A DNA stretch of 64,000 nucleotides, from NCBI GenBank assembly GCA_023450935.1, contig JAEXGH010000012.1, positions 36,542-100,541 on the forward strand. The letters are read 5' to 3'. This stretch comes from Verrucomicrobiota bacterium (GTDB lineage Bacteria; Verrucomicrobiota; Verrucomicrobiia; Opitutales; Intestinicryptomonadaceae). This document shows positions 33,070-41,641 of the stretch, piece by piece. The notes below the pieces were generated by a model that was not told the DNA's origin, did no database searches, and saw only the letters and a list, made by a program, of their open reading frames with translations. Made by a program: the position numbers and the translations under genes. Within the stretch, counting starts at the first letter, position 1, and every line of letters begins with the position of its first letter.

Positions 33070-35196
33070 CTACTTAGCGGCGGACGCGGGTTGAGCCGCG
33101 GGTTGCATTTCGGCGGGACATTCTGTTTTTTCGGGGCCGAAATACCCGAAGTAGTAGAGCGCACCCGCGGCGATACAAGCGGCGGCTACAACGCACAACA
33201 GCGCTTTGCGGAACGTGTGGCGTTCGCTGAAAATGTCGGCGCGCACGCGCGAACCGCGCGGCAGGCGCGCAACTTTCGTCAAATGCGAACCGAACGAAAT
33301 GTTTATTGCCGTTTTCCCGTTCACCGCCCAACCGTTGCCGTCGAGTATCGGGGCGAGGTTTCTCATTCCGAGTTTGAGCCACGCAATGAACATCGACGGC
33401 AGCGATACCGCCAAAACTATGCCTACAAGCCCGAGCGGCAGCCAGTAGCCAAGCCCGAAAAGCGCGTCCAAAACCATTCCGAACGCCGTTGTTATGCCGC
33501 CGACGGCAACACCCAATGCGGCGACTGTGCCGATGTCAATTTTCCTATCCTTGGCGTTTGGTTTCGGAGCGGTCAAATCGTCAACAATAGACTTGTCTGC
33601 CTGAGCTGCCTGTTTCGAAACGAAGTCGCTCGCCCATGCAATCAGGCGTTTGTAGGGCGAGAAGAACGCCTGCGAAATCCCGATGGGGTTTGAAACGATG
33701 TTCGTGATTGTGGCGTCCCAATCGCGTCCGAGGTAGTCGTAGAAAATGCCGTTGCGGCCTACAATCAGGTTGTCGGAATCGCCCGCCGAAACGAGGGCGA
33801 CAATGTCGATGTCGGCTTCGCCCTTGCGGCGGCAGTGCAGATACGCCAAATAGCCGTAGCCCAGCGACGCCATTTTAGCATGCGCGGCGGGATTTTCAAC
33901 CTTCACGCAAAGCCCGCAAACTCGGCGGTCTATGAAGAGCTTGCCGTATTGAAAAATTGCCGACGAGTCTTTCGCGTAAAAATCGGCAAAACACACAAAA
34001 TTCTTCAGCAACACGAATAAATCGCGGTGGTATCTGGCGAGCCTCTCCACGGCGGCAATGTTTTCCACGCTCTTTGCACGCGCATTGTCGGCTTCGACAA
34101 GAGCCGAAAGCTTGGCGCGCATATCCGCCGTTGCAATTCGGCGCAAATGTTCGGCGTCGGTCTGCGCGCATGCGGGCTTGGCGGCAATCCATTCGTCGAA
34201 CGGCGACAGCCGCGCCTTGATACCCTCCCAAACGGGCTCGGTCAAAATCGACGTTTTATAGTTGTTTTGCAGGAAGTTGCAAAATGCGGCGCATTCTGAC
34301 GCATAAGCGGGATTTACTTCCGCCGAAAAGTCTATCGTTGCGGTTGTATTTAACTTCACAATCGGCAATTTTTTGAGCGAATCGAAGTCGAGCGGGTCTG
34401 AGGCCTTTGCCAATTTCTCCACATTTTGAGCCTGTAAAGTGGCTTCCACTTCGGTGTCATACGCCATGATTCGGGCGCGGGCGAACCACTCGTCGATTTG
34501 CGTAGCGACGGCGGAAACAGCCTCAGCCGCTGCCGCAGTAGCCTCTTCGAAGGGCTTTACGGAAGTGTTGGTTGCGGGAACATCGCTCCAAGCTATGAAC
34601 GCTTGGGCGTTTTCGAAAAATGTAGCTATGTCTGCGGCGTCAATCCCGTCCAAACCAGACCTGTCCTTTTTGGGAGTTGTAGAGGCGAGGATTTCGGCAA
34701 AAACTGCCTTTGTTTCCGCGTCGGGGCAGGAAAGCTCGGTTATTATTCCGTCGGCGTTGAAGGGCGAATTTGCAAAAATCGCGCTCTCGTCGGCAAAATC
34801 TGCAACTGAAATCGAAGCCGCCCCGCCCTTGCCGAGGTTCTGCAAAACTTCTTTCGCGCTGGCAATCAGAATCTTGCCATCGTCGTTGGAATCGTCTATA
34901 TCCGCGAGCGGCAGTGTTTCGGAGGCGTCAAGCAGACTGTCGGCATTTTTCAGGCGCGCGCACGCCCATTGGCACGCAGCCACAATTTCGTCGCGCCTGA
35001 TTCTGCCGTCGCCGTCGGTGTCGATGAGCGAAAGCGTTTTGTCGTCGAGCGTGAGTCCGCTTGTTGGGCAACTGAGAGCCGACCACAATTTGGCGTCGAG
35101 CGAACCGATATTTTCTATGTCTTCACCGCTGCGAATGTCTACCTGATTCGACCCGCCCGCCCTTATGAAATTCCACTTATGCGCATTCTTTTTCAT
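33070..35196 (-). CDS. EF-hand-containing, C-terminally membrane-anchored protein of unknown function
   Basis: 708 aa from MKKNAHKWNFIRAGG; an ATG 72 bases upstream is possible but less likely. An EF-hand loop stands at about residue 58 (LIDTDGDGRIRRDEI) and a degenerate one near 95 (DIDDSNDDGK). A long Ala/Glu-rich middle follows, then about three hydrophobic segments near the C-terminus (AALGVAVGGITTAFGMVLDA, WLPLGLVGIVLAVSLPSMFI, LLCVVAAACIAAGALYYFG). No signal peptide is seen, so the EF hands may be cytoplasmic. I recognise no described function. Single gene, divergent from an Rrf2 regulator. Confidence 0.7.
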   Translation of the reverse strand: MKKNAHKWNFIRAGGSNQVDIRSGEDIENIGSLDAKLWSALSCPTSGLTLDDKTLSLIDTDGDGRIRRDEIVAACQWACARLKNADSLLDASETLPLADIDDSNDDGKILIASAKEVLQNLGKGGAASISVADFADESAIFANSPFNADGIITELSCPDAETKAVFAEILASTTPKKDRSGLDGIDAADIATFFENAQAFIAWSDVPATNTSVKPFEEATAAAAEAVSAVATQIDEWFARARIMAYDTEVEATLQAQNVEKLAKASDPLDFDSLKKLPIVKLNTTATIDFSAEVNPAYASECAAFCNFLQNNYKTSILTEPVWEGIKARLSPFDEWIAAKPACAQTDAEHLRRIATADMRAKLSALVEADNARAKSVENIAAVERLARYHRDLFVLLKNFVCFADFYAKDSSAIFQYGKLFIDRRVCGLCVKVENPAAHAKMASLGYGYLAYLHCRRKGEADIDIVALVSAGDSDNLIVGRNGIFYDYLGRDWDATITNIVSNPIGISQAFFSPYKRLIAWASDFVSKQAAQADKSIVDDLTAPKPNAKDRKIDIGTVAALGVAVGGITTAFGMVLDALFGLGYWLPLGLVGIVLAVSLPSMFIAWLKLGMRNLAPILDGNGWAVNGKTAINISFGSHLTKVARLPRGSRVRADIFSERHTFRKALLCVVAAACIAAGALYYFGYFGPEKTECPAEMQPAAQPASAAK

Positions 35197-35225
35197 ATCG
35201 CAGCTATCCGACAAATAGCCAGTTT

Positions 35226-35281
35226 TGTCAACTTTTTTCGGCGGAATATGCTTGACGCAGACTACCAAATTATTTTAGTAG
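35226..35281. promoter_or_regulatory. promoter region and candidate operator of the Rrf2 gene
   Basis: A palindrome CTACCAAATTATTTTAGTAG occupies 35262-35281, directly before the ATG at 35288. TTGACG (35252-35257) with TTAGTA 17 bases later would place it across the -10, a usual position for Rrf2 autorepression. On the other strand CGAAAAAAGTTGACA (complement of 35226-35231 for the TTGACA) points to the EF-hand gene. Confidence 0.45.
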
Positions 35282-35287
35282 ACATTT

Positions 35288-35707
35288 ATGAAAATTTCTA
35301 CCAAGGGCAGATACGGATTGAGGATTTTAATAGATATTGCAATCCACAATTCAAATTCGCCGCGTATGATTAAGCAAATTGCGGAAAGCCAACAAATTTC
35401 GTCAAAATACGTAAGCCGCCTGATTCTGGAATTGAAGAACGCGGGCTTTGTAAAGTCGGTGCGCGGAGTCAATGGCGGCTATATTTTGGCGAAGTCGCCC
35501 AACGCAATTTCGCTGCTCGACGTGGTGGAGGCAATGGAGGGAGAAATTTTGATAGTCGATTGTGTTATGAATTCCGATTGTTGCGGGAGATGCAGCACTT
35601 GCCCCGCGCGAAACGTCTGGAAAACCGCAAACGACAGCCTCAGAAATTCGCTCGGCTGGCTTACGCTTGCAAGCGCAATCTCGGGGTATGAATTAAACAA
35701 CCAATAA
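35288..35707 (+). CDS. Rrf2-family transcriptional regulator, likely Fe-S sensing
   Basis: 139 aa. The N-terminal winged helix MKISTKGRYGLRILIDIA plus ISSKYVSRLILELKNAGFV and RGVNGGYILAK are canonical for Rrf2/IscR. A cysteine cluster (DCVMNSDCCGRCSTCPARNVW) occupies the place of the [2Fe-2S] ligands of IscR/NsrR, with more Cys than usual. No isc or suf genes are next to it; the following gene is a GH2 enzyme 24 bases away, so its target is unclear. A palindrome before the start may be its own operator. Confidence 0.9.
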   Translation: MKISTKGRYGLRILIDIAIHNSNSPRMIKQIAESQQISSKYVSRLILELKNAGFVKSVRGVNGGYILAKSPNAISLLDVVEAMEGEILIVDCVMNSDCCGRCSTCPARNVWKTANDSLRNSLGWLTLASAISGYELNNQ

Positions 35708-35731
35708 GAAACTACACAACACGCAAAACAT

Positions 35732-37570
35732 ATGACAAAGACTACTACTACAATTCTGTTTTTGCTGGCTGCAACACTGTCTTTCGCGCAGTGGAAGCCC
35801 GTCCAAAAACAGATAATGACAACTTGGGGAGAAAGACTCGATGTAAACAACGTCCTGCCCGAATATCCGCGCCCGCAGCTTGTGCGCGCCGACTGGCAAA
35901 ACCTCAACGGGCTTTGGGATTACGCAATCACGAAAGATTCGGGCAAATACGAAAAACCCGACGGGAAGATTTTAGTGCCGTTCGCGGTTGAATCGGCACT
36001 TTCGGGAGTAGGCAGAACGTTCACGGCAACCGACGCGCTTTGGTATGCGCGCGACTTCGAAATACCCGCAAATTGGAACGGCAGAAACGTGCTTCTTAAT
36101 TTCGGCGCGGTTGACTGGCATTGCCAAGTTTGGATTAACGGCAAAAAAGTCGGCGAACACAAAGGCGGATACTCGCCGTTTTCGTTCGACATTACAAAAT
36201 TCCTAAAAGGCGGAAAAAACTCTTTGCTTGTCAAAGTGTTAGATCCTACGGACGACATGGACAAATGTATACAGCCGCGCGGCAAACAATCGCTCGCCCC
36301 CAAAGGCTGCTTCTACACGGCAGTCAGCGGCATTTGGCAGACGGTTTGGCTCGAACCCGTGCCGCAAAAACACATAGACCGCATCAAGTTTACACCCGAT
36401 GTAGACAACTCTAAAATGACTGTCGAAGTAGACGCGCCCCAAAACACAACTTTTGAAGTAGACATTCTTGATAACGACAAGATAGTAGCTTCGGTAAAAT
36501 CGGACAAAAGCAAAAAAATCGATGTAAAACTGGCAAACGCCAAACTGTGGTCGCCAGAATCACCCTCCCTCTACGATGTCAAAGTGCGCCTTTTTGATGA
36601 TGGCAAGTTGCTTGAAGAGGTTTCGAGTTATGCGGCAATGCGCAAGGTCTCCAAAATCAGGCTTAAAAAAGAAGGACAACAGTCGAAATACGCAATCACG
36701 CTCAACGATAAGCCGATATACAACTTGGGGCCTCTCGACCAAGGCTGGTGGCCCGACGGACTTTATACCGCCCCCTCCGACGAAGCATTGAAATTCGACA
36801 TTATAAAAACAAAGGAGCTTGGCTTCAATATGATTCGCAAGCACATAAAAATTGAGCCCGCCCGCTGGTATTACCACTGCGACAAAATCGGAATACTCGT
36901 ATGGCAGGATATGCCCTGCGGGCTCAACGCCTCCACGTGCACAAAATGGATTCGCTCAAAATACATCGCCGCCGACACTTTCACCCCGTCGGCAGAAGCC
37001 GCGGAAAACTTCAGGCGCGAATACAAAGAGGCAATCGACTTCCTGTGGTCGCACCCCTCAATCATCGTCTGGGTTCCCTTCAACGAAGCATGGGGGCAGT
37101 TCGAGACCGCAAAAACAGTCGAATGGACGAAGAAATACGACCCAACCCGCCTCGTAAACCCCGCAAGCGGCGGCAACTTCATTCCCAACTCGGGCGACAT
37201 CACCGACGACCACACCTATCCGCACCCCGTGTTGCGCCTGATGGAGACGGGCAAAATCAATGTAATCGGCGAATACGGCGGCTACGGATATGTCGAGCAG
37301 GGACACACTTGGATAAACAGAAAAACGTGGGGATACCAGAATTTCGACTCCAAAGACAAGCTCACTGACCGCTACTGCCAGTCGATTGACATTCTTATGG
37401 ATTTCACAAAGCACGGCGTTGTGGGCGCAGTCTACACCCAAACGACTGACGTTGAAAACGAAACAAACGGCATCATGACCTACGATAGAAAAGTTATAAA
37501 ATTCAACGAAAAGCAAATGACCAAAGCCAACGCAAAGCTTGTTCGTTCGCTCGACAACATATGCAAATAA
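35732..37570 (+). CDS. secreted glycoside hydrolase family 2 enzyme
   Basis: 612 aa with signal peptide (TTTTILFLLAATLSFA, cut before QWKP). GH2 domains in order: sugar-binding jelly roll (about 50-215: LNGLWDYAITKDS, VWINGKKVGEHKGGYSPF), immunoglobulin-like (about 215-310) and TIM barrel (about 315-610). The acid/base is in IIVWVPFNEAWGQFE and the nucleophile in VIGEYGGYG. GH2 covers beta-galactosidases, mannosidases and glucuronidases; the short length and lack of C-terminal domains resemble beta-galactosidase-like secreted enzymes of Bacteroidota/Verrucomicrobiota. Ends one base before a palindromic element. Confidence 0.9.
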   Translation: MTKTTTTILFLLAATLSFAQWKPVQKQIMTTWGERLDVNNVLPEYPRPQLVRADWQNLNGLWDYAITKDSGKYEKPDGKILVPFAVESALSGVGRTFTATDALWYARDFEIPANWNGRNVLLNFGAVDWHCQVWINGKKVGEHKGGYSPFSFDITKFLKGGKNSLLVKVLDPTDDMDKCIQPRGKQSLAPKGCFYTAVSGIWQTVWLEPVPQKHIDRIKFTPDVDNSKMTVEVDAPQNTTFEVDILDNDKIVASVKSDKSKKIDVKLANAKLWSPESPSLYDVKVRLFDDGKLLEEVSSYAAMRKVSKIRLKKEGQQSKYAITLNDKPIYNLGPLDQGWWPDGLYTAPSDEALKFDIIKTKELGFNMIRKHIKIEPARWYYHCDKIGILVWQDMPCGLNASTCTKWIRSKYIAADTFTPSAEAAENFRREYKEAIDFLWSHPSIIVWVPFNEAWGQFETAKTVEWTKKYDPTRLVNPASGGNFIPNSGDITDDHTYPHPVLRLMETGKINVIGEYGGYGYVEQGHTWINRKTWGYQNFDSKDKLTDRYCQSIDILMDFTKHGVVGAVYTQTTDVENETNGIMTYDRKVIKFNEKQMTKANAKLVRSLDNICK

Positions 37571-37571
37571 C

Positions 37572-37756
37572 TTTTATATGTTTTAAAGCGGCGCGGATTG
37601 AACTCCGTTCAAACTCCGCGCTGCCCACAAATTAAAGTTTTTGTATTTTTATAAGACAATCGGCTTTGCCGTGATTGAAGTAAAGATATTTTCGCTTTAA
37701 TCAGTAATCAAGGGCGCATTGTCTGCGGCAATCGCCGCCACTTTAGAACATATAAA
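37572..37756. repeat. palindromic interspersed element, copy 2
   Basis: About 185 bp between the convergent GH2 and beta-helix genes. The left end TTTATATGTTTTAAAG (from 37573) matches the reverse complement of the right end, TTTATATGTTCTAAAG. The left arm then has GCGCGGATTGAAC/GTTCAAACTCCGCGC, the right arm GGCGGCGATTGCCGCAGACA and ATGCGCC. A third hairpin (AATCGGC/GCCGTGATT) lies in the middle. No coding capacity. It probably works as a two-way terminator at present. Confidence 0.75.
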
Positions 37757-37759
37757 AAA

Positions 37760-39451
37760 CTATTTGTCGTCGCGTTTGACGTTCGCGCAATTTTCGATTA
37801 GAATGGGCAAATCTGAAGCCGGAGGGTTGTCGCCGATTTTCTTTGCCGAATATGCCCAGTTTGCTCCGTCGTATGGCGGTTCAATTTTTTCGAACGAATT
37901 GTTTTTGAGCGTCAATCCGTCAATCGATGCAAACAAACACGCCGGTGTGCGCGCGTAGCGAATAGTGTTATTTTCCACAAGAATGTTTGCGTGAGCGCCC
38001 GCAGACGAAAAATCTTTGTGGTCGGTAGTGGGAGAGTGAATGTTTATGGCCGCGGCAAACTCCGCCGTGATGTCGCAATTTTTAATCACTACGTCGCGCG
38101 CGTGGCACGCTTCAAGGAAGAAAAGCTCGGGCGAAATCTTTATTGCGGGCATCCAGCACCCCTCGATTTTCGCGCCGTCAACAACTCCGCCCGAAGCCTT
38201 CAGCAACATGGCGCGCGAACGCAAATTTCCGAATTTTCCGCCGACAATCCTGTAACCCTTGCAGGCATGCCTCATTCCCGTGATAAAACTTCCCTCTGGG
38301 GCTGCGCCGTCTTCAAATTCAATCCATGCGCAATGCGCCATTCGGGGCGGTTTGGCGATATGTTTTGCTATCCGCTGGGTGTTTAAAAACTCGTATTCGG
38401 CGGGGGTTGTTTTGCCCGCGTATGAAACCGTTTTTGCCTTGAGATAGACTACGCGCCCGTCGGGTTGATAGACCTCCACCTCTTCGCCCGATTTTATCCC
38501 GATAGATTTACCGTCGCGCACAACTACGCGCGCGCGGTTGCCCGAACTTTTAACAACCACACTGTATACACACTCAATTGCCACACAATCGTCCGATAAA
38601 TACTCGGCAGTGCAGTTTATAATCTGCGGGCCCACGCGCGCCGAACGCGAGTGGTAACCGTCGGCGTTTGTTGAACGCAAACGGGGCGAACGCGCAACAT
38701 AGTCGCCTTTATCGCGGCGCGTAATTATGCAAGAGTCGAAAACGACATTTGAGCAAAGGTAGTCGTAAAACGCCATTCCGCCCGAAGAATAAACCACGAT
38801 ATTTTTGTAGGTAAGTCCGTTTGTGGAGTTGGCGTAGAAACTGCTTGCGCCGCCCCAAAGTCCGAGGCAAAACAAGTCGCCGACGCGTTCGTTTTGAATA
38901 TCTTTGGGGCGATTCTTTGCCACTATCTCGGTTTTTGTGAAACGGAATGTGTTGGGCGAAAGTTGTTTTGTTGTTCCGAACGTCATCGGTTGTTTTATTT
39001 TGCGCACAACGGGGTCGTAAATTTCCATGCGAAATGCGCCGTTTTCGGCGTCAGTGCGATAGCCCGCGTCAATCTCACATTCGAACCACGACTTGTCGGA
39101 GGCGATTTTCGTTATCTTTCCCTGCGTAAACGGAATCGGGTCCAAATCTACAATCAAATTTTCAATCGCAATATTTTTACAATTTATTACTGAAAACATA
39201 GTGGCCTTTATCGAACCGCAAAAGCGCAGTTCCGCGCCGTTGCCGTCGATTTTTACGTCCTCCAAATCTTTCAACACGATGAACGACGACGGCGTTTGCG
39301 GCTTTTTGACAATATGAACGCCTTTTGGCAAAACGATATTTTTTTCGCCAGCCTTCAATTTTTCGGCAATGAAATCGACCACGCTGAAATCCTGCGCAAA
39401 GCACGTCCCCGCGGCAACAAACAACACAAATATAGATTTTATAATTTTCAT
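37760..39451 (-). CDS. secreted right-handed beta-helix glycan enzyme (GH110/pectate-lyase-like)
   Basis: 563 aa from MKIIKSIFVLFVAAGTCFAQ, a clear signal peptide. Repeating beta-helix turns are visible (CKNIAIENLIV, GLTYKNIVVYSSGGMAFYD, NVVFDSCIITR, VGPQIINCTAEYLSDDCVA, DVVIKNCDITAEFAAA, NILVENNTIRYA). The pattern NADGYHSRSA plus YLSDDCVAIE carries an Asp and an Asp-Asp pair arranged as in GH110 alpha-galactosidases and GH28-like enzymes. I infer an exo-glycosidase; lyase activity is the alternative. Convergent with the GH2 gene and perhaps used on the same glycan. Confidence 0.8.
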   Translation of the reverse strand: MKIIKSIFVLFVAAGTCFAQDFSVVDFIAEKLKAGEKNIVLPKGVHIVKKPQTPSSFIVLKDLEDVKIDGNGAELRFCGSIKATMFSVINCKNIAIENLIVDLDPIPFTQGKITKIASDKSWFECEIDAGYRTDAENGAFRMEIYDPVVRKIKQPMTFGTTKQLSPNTFRFTKTEIVAKNRPKDIQNERVGDLFCLGLWGGASSFYANSTNGLTYKNIVVYSSGGMAFYDYLCSNVVFDSCIITRRDKGDYVARSPRLRSTNADGYHSRSARVGPQIINCTAEYLSDDCVAIECVYSVVVKSSGNRARVVVRDGKSIGIKSGEEVEVYQPDGRVVYLKAKTVSYAGKTTPAEYEFLNTQRIAKHIAKPPRMAHCAWIEFEDGAAPEGSFITGMRHACKGYRIVGGKFGNLRSRAMLLKASGGVVDGAKIEGCWMPAIKISPELFFLEACHARDVVIKNCDITAEFAAAINIHSPTTDHKDFSSAGAHANILVENNTIRYARTPACLFASIDGLTLKNNSFEKIEPPYDGANWAYSAKKIGDNPPASDLPILIENCANVKRDDK

Positions 39452-39546
39452 AATGACAGAGTTTAAACTACAACGATTCAGGCAAAAGCCACAAATACCA
39501 AAAATAACAAAACAACTTTTACCGCAAAAACTCAAGTTTTTTTTCT

Positions 39547-39630
39547 TTTATATATTCGGAAGTGGCGTTTTTTATGTGTTGGGAAGCGGCGCGGATTGAA
39601 CTTTGTTCAATGCCGCTTTAGTAATCATAA
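39547..39630. repeat. palindromic interspersed element, solo or decayed copy 3
   Basis: A fragment TTTATATATTCGGAAGTGGCG is followed by TTTTATGTGTTGGGAAGCGG and CGCGGATTGAACTTTGTTC, AATGCCGCTTTAGTAATCAT. These match the outer ends and hairpin (GCGCGGATTGAAC/GTTCAAT) of copy 2, without an opposite arm. It stands between the beta-helix gene start and the end of the PEP-CTERM gene. Confidence 0.6.
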
Positions 39631-39923
39631 AGGACGCGCGGTATACTGAAGTATCCGCGCGGTCTTTGTAATTTTTAAATCAATTCTTTAACTCTTGACA
39701 GAGCCGCATAGGCTGCCGCCTATCGGCGACGCTTCAAGAACGCTAAAACGTGCCTTCCCCGCCCGTTTGGCGCATTGATTTTGCGAATTAGGCAAGGAGG
39801 AGTTGAGAAAAGGACGCGCGGTATACTGAAGTATCCGCGCGGTCTTTGTAATTTTTAAATCAATTCTTTAACTCTTGTCAGAGCCGCATAGGCGATTACC
39901 TATCGGCGACGCTTCACGAGTGC
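39629..39923. repeat. direct repeat pair, 180-bp offset, holding a PEP-CTERM gene 3' end
   Basis: A block of about 113 bases at 39629-39742 recurs at 39809-39923, nearly identical for the first 85 bases. Both contain a GC-rich terminator hairpin (GCGCGG...TATACTGAAGTATCC GCGC) and both encode, on -, the same C-terminal end: LALVKRRR-stop in the second copy (the real gene) and LAFLKRRR-stop in the first. The first copy has no gene in front of it, so it looks like the tail of a lost paralogue. The 448-base stretch 39452-39899 holds only this and copy 3. Confidence 0.7.
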
Positions 39924-41393
39924 TAAAAGAATCGCCAAACCGCCGAGGAGTGCCGCACATGTGGCAGGCTCGGGAACGTTCGACAAGCTCAAGTAGCCGT
40001 TTTCAAGCTGGTAGAGCGATTGGCGGCCTGTGCCCGTGCCCGCAAAGATGTTCTTGAGCGTGCCGTCTTCGTTCTTGACTAAGTCGGAAGTAATTCTGAC
40101 TTTGCCTTCCTCGAAATCGAGGAATTCAATGTAGCTGTTGTCAAGAGAGAAAGTTATTTTTGTAAATTCCAGCGACTTCCCGTTGAGCGAAATCTTCATG
40201 CTGGGGTTGGAGCCATGATCCGTGAACAGAAGAGCGCCCAATTTGCTGTCGGTATTTACAATGAGCTTTGCATCGTTGCGGGCAATCTCGAAACTCTGCC
40301 CGTCGAGCGCATTGCTGTTCAACGTAACAGTGGAGTTTTTAACGGTAATTGCGTCGTTAATACTTACTGTGCCCTTCGCCGCCGAAACGGTCAAGTGGCC
40401 GTTTTCGCCGATGAGAAGCTTGCCGCCCGTAAATGTGAAGTTTTTCAAATCCGCGCCGAGAGTGAAGCTTCCTTGGAACTGCTGGCCTTTATGCGCCGTT
40501 ACGGTAACGTCCGCTCCGCTGTCGAGAGTAAGAACATTGCCGCCCGTCCAGCTTTTGTTGTATAATTTTATTTCGGCTTTCTTTGCGGATTTCGTAACGT
40601 TGAGCGAAATCGCTTCCGCGATGTAGCCGGAACTGCCTTCAAACGCGAAGTTCGAACCGAAAGACGAGCCCGCAACGGCGTTCAGCGTCGCGGTGTCGCC
40701 GTCGAAGTTGACGGAGGAGAACGTCTGCGCCGCGCCCGACTGGACGAGACCGCCCAAGTTGAATTTCGTTACGGAAATTTTCGTTTCGCTCGAGAACGCC
40801 GCCGTGGAATCAACGCTCAATGACTTTGCGTTGACCGCACTGCCCGTCAAAGTCAAACGGCCGTTGCTTGTTGCGGAAATATCCGTATTCGAAGCGTAGT
40901 TATTTATTGTAACGGTCGCGTTGTCTGCAACGGTGAGTCCCGCCGAAGTATACGTTCACGTCTGATTGAAAACGGACGTTACGGCGTTGCTTTCTCCTGA
41001 GGATTTGAAAATGGAATTGCCGCGGACAATAATATTGCCATCGCCGGAAACTGTAATGTTGGAGGGTTTTTTGCGCGAGTCAACCAGCTGGATCGCGTTG
41101 ACCGAAAGCGTGTTGCCGTTTTCAAACTTTACATCTACGTTCTGCGGAGACGAGTTGCCACCGCCGACCTGAAAGTTAATGGTAAACTCGGCATTTTGGT
41201 CGATAATTACCGAGTTGTCGGTTCCGCGGAAGGTAATAAACTGTTTGGTTTCCGCTTCATGTTCCGCCAGCAAAGTCGAAATCCTGTTGCTGTCCGAAGC
41301 GTCCCAGATATACAGATAACCGCCGGAAAACTCGCCTGCCGCCTGCGCACTTATTGCAGCCGCCATTGGTAAGATAAATAGTAGTTTTTTCAT
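39900..41393 (-). pseudogene. PEP-CTERM-sorted, autotransporter-like repeat protein with in-frame TGA
   Basis: A signal peptide (MKKLLFILPMAAAISAQAA) starts at 41393. The frame reads through beta-repeat-type sequence rich in Asn, Thr, Ser (SNITVSGDGNIIVRGNSIFK) to SVFNQT, then TGA (complement of 40956-40958), and continues in the same frame with TYTSAGLTVADNATVTINN to a typical sorting tail: NVPEPATCAALLGGLAILLA then LVKRRR. A single base change from TGG would explain the stop. Full product would be 497 aa. TGA is a normal stop elsewhere here. The tail should be handled by an exosortase, absent from this window. A G10 tract lies in the promoter. Confidence 0.8.
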
Positions 41394-41462
41394 ATTTCTT
41401 TTTGGTTAGGAATTAATGTTTGTTTTTTAAAAACAGAGGACTGTCTTATTCTTATATCGCGC

Positions 41463-41491
41463 AAATTACCCCCCCCCCAAGAAATTTGCAA
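41463..41491 (-). promoter_or_regulatory. putative phase-variable promoter with G10 in the spacer
   Basis: On - the order is TTGCAA (complement of 41486-41491), ATTTCTT, ten G (41469-41478), then TAATTT (complement of 41463-41468). The spacer is 7 + 10 = 17 bases, the optimum for sigma-70-type promoters, so gain or loss of G would weaken it. The boxes themselves match consensus only moderately. GCAAATT and AATTTGC flank the tract as an inverted repeat. A second -10-like TATAAG lies downstream. Confidence 0.5.
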
Positions 41492-41586
41492 GTCTTTTCT
41501 TCAAAAATTTTTATTCCGCAAAATCTTATTTCAAAAAACGCACCGAACAAAGAATTTGACTGCCGCGCAAAGACAACCGCAAGCCG

Positions 41587-41614
41587 CAAAAAAGGCGGAC
41601 ATCATTCATCCGCC
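41587..41614 (-). terminator. intrinsic terminator of the AI-2E-type permease gene
   Basis: Read on -: GGCGGA, loop, TCCGCC, then six T (A at 41588-41593 on +). It follows the permease stop by 27 bases. Confidence 0.75.
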
Positions 41615-41641
41615 GAATGCGCGCACCGACGCAGAAGGCAA

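Noticed and set aside
40956..40958. TGA as a sense codon (alternative genetic code)
   Set aside because: TGA ends several other genes here (exonuclease, uvrA) and Trp is encoded by TGG throughout, so recoding is not supported.
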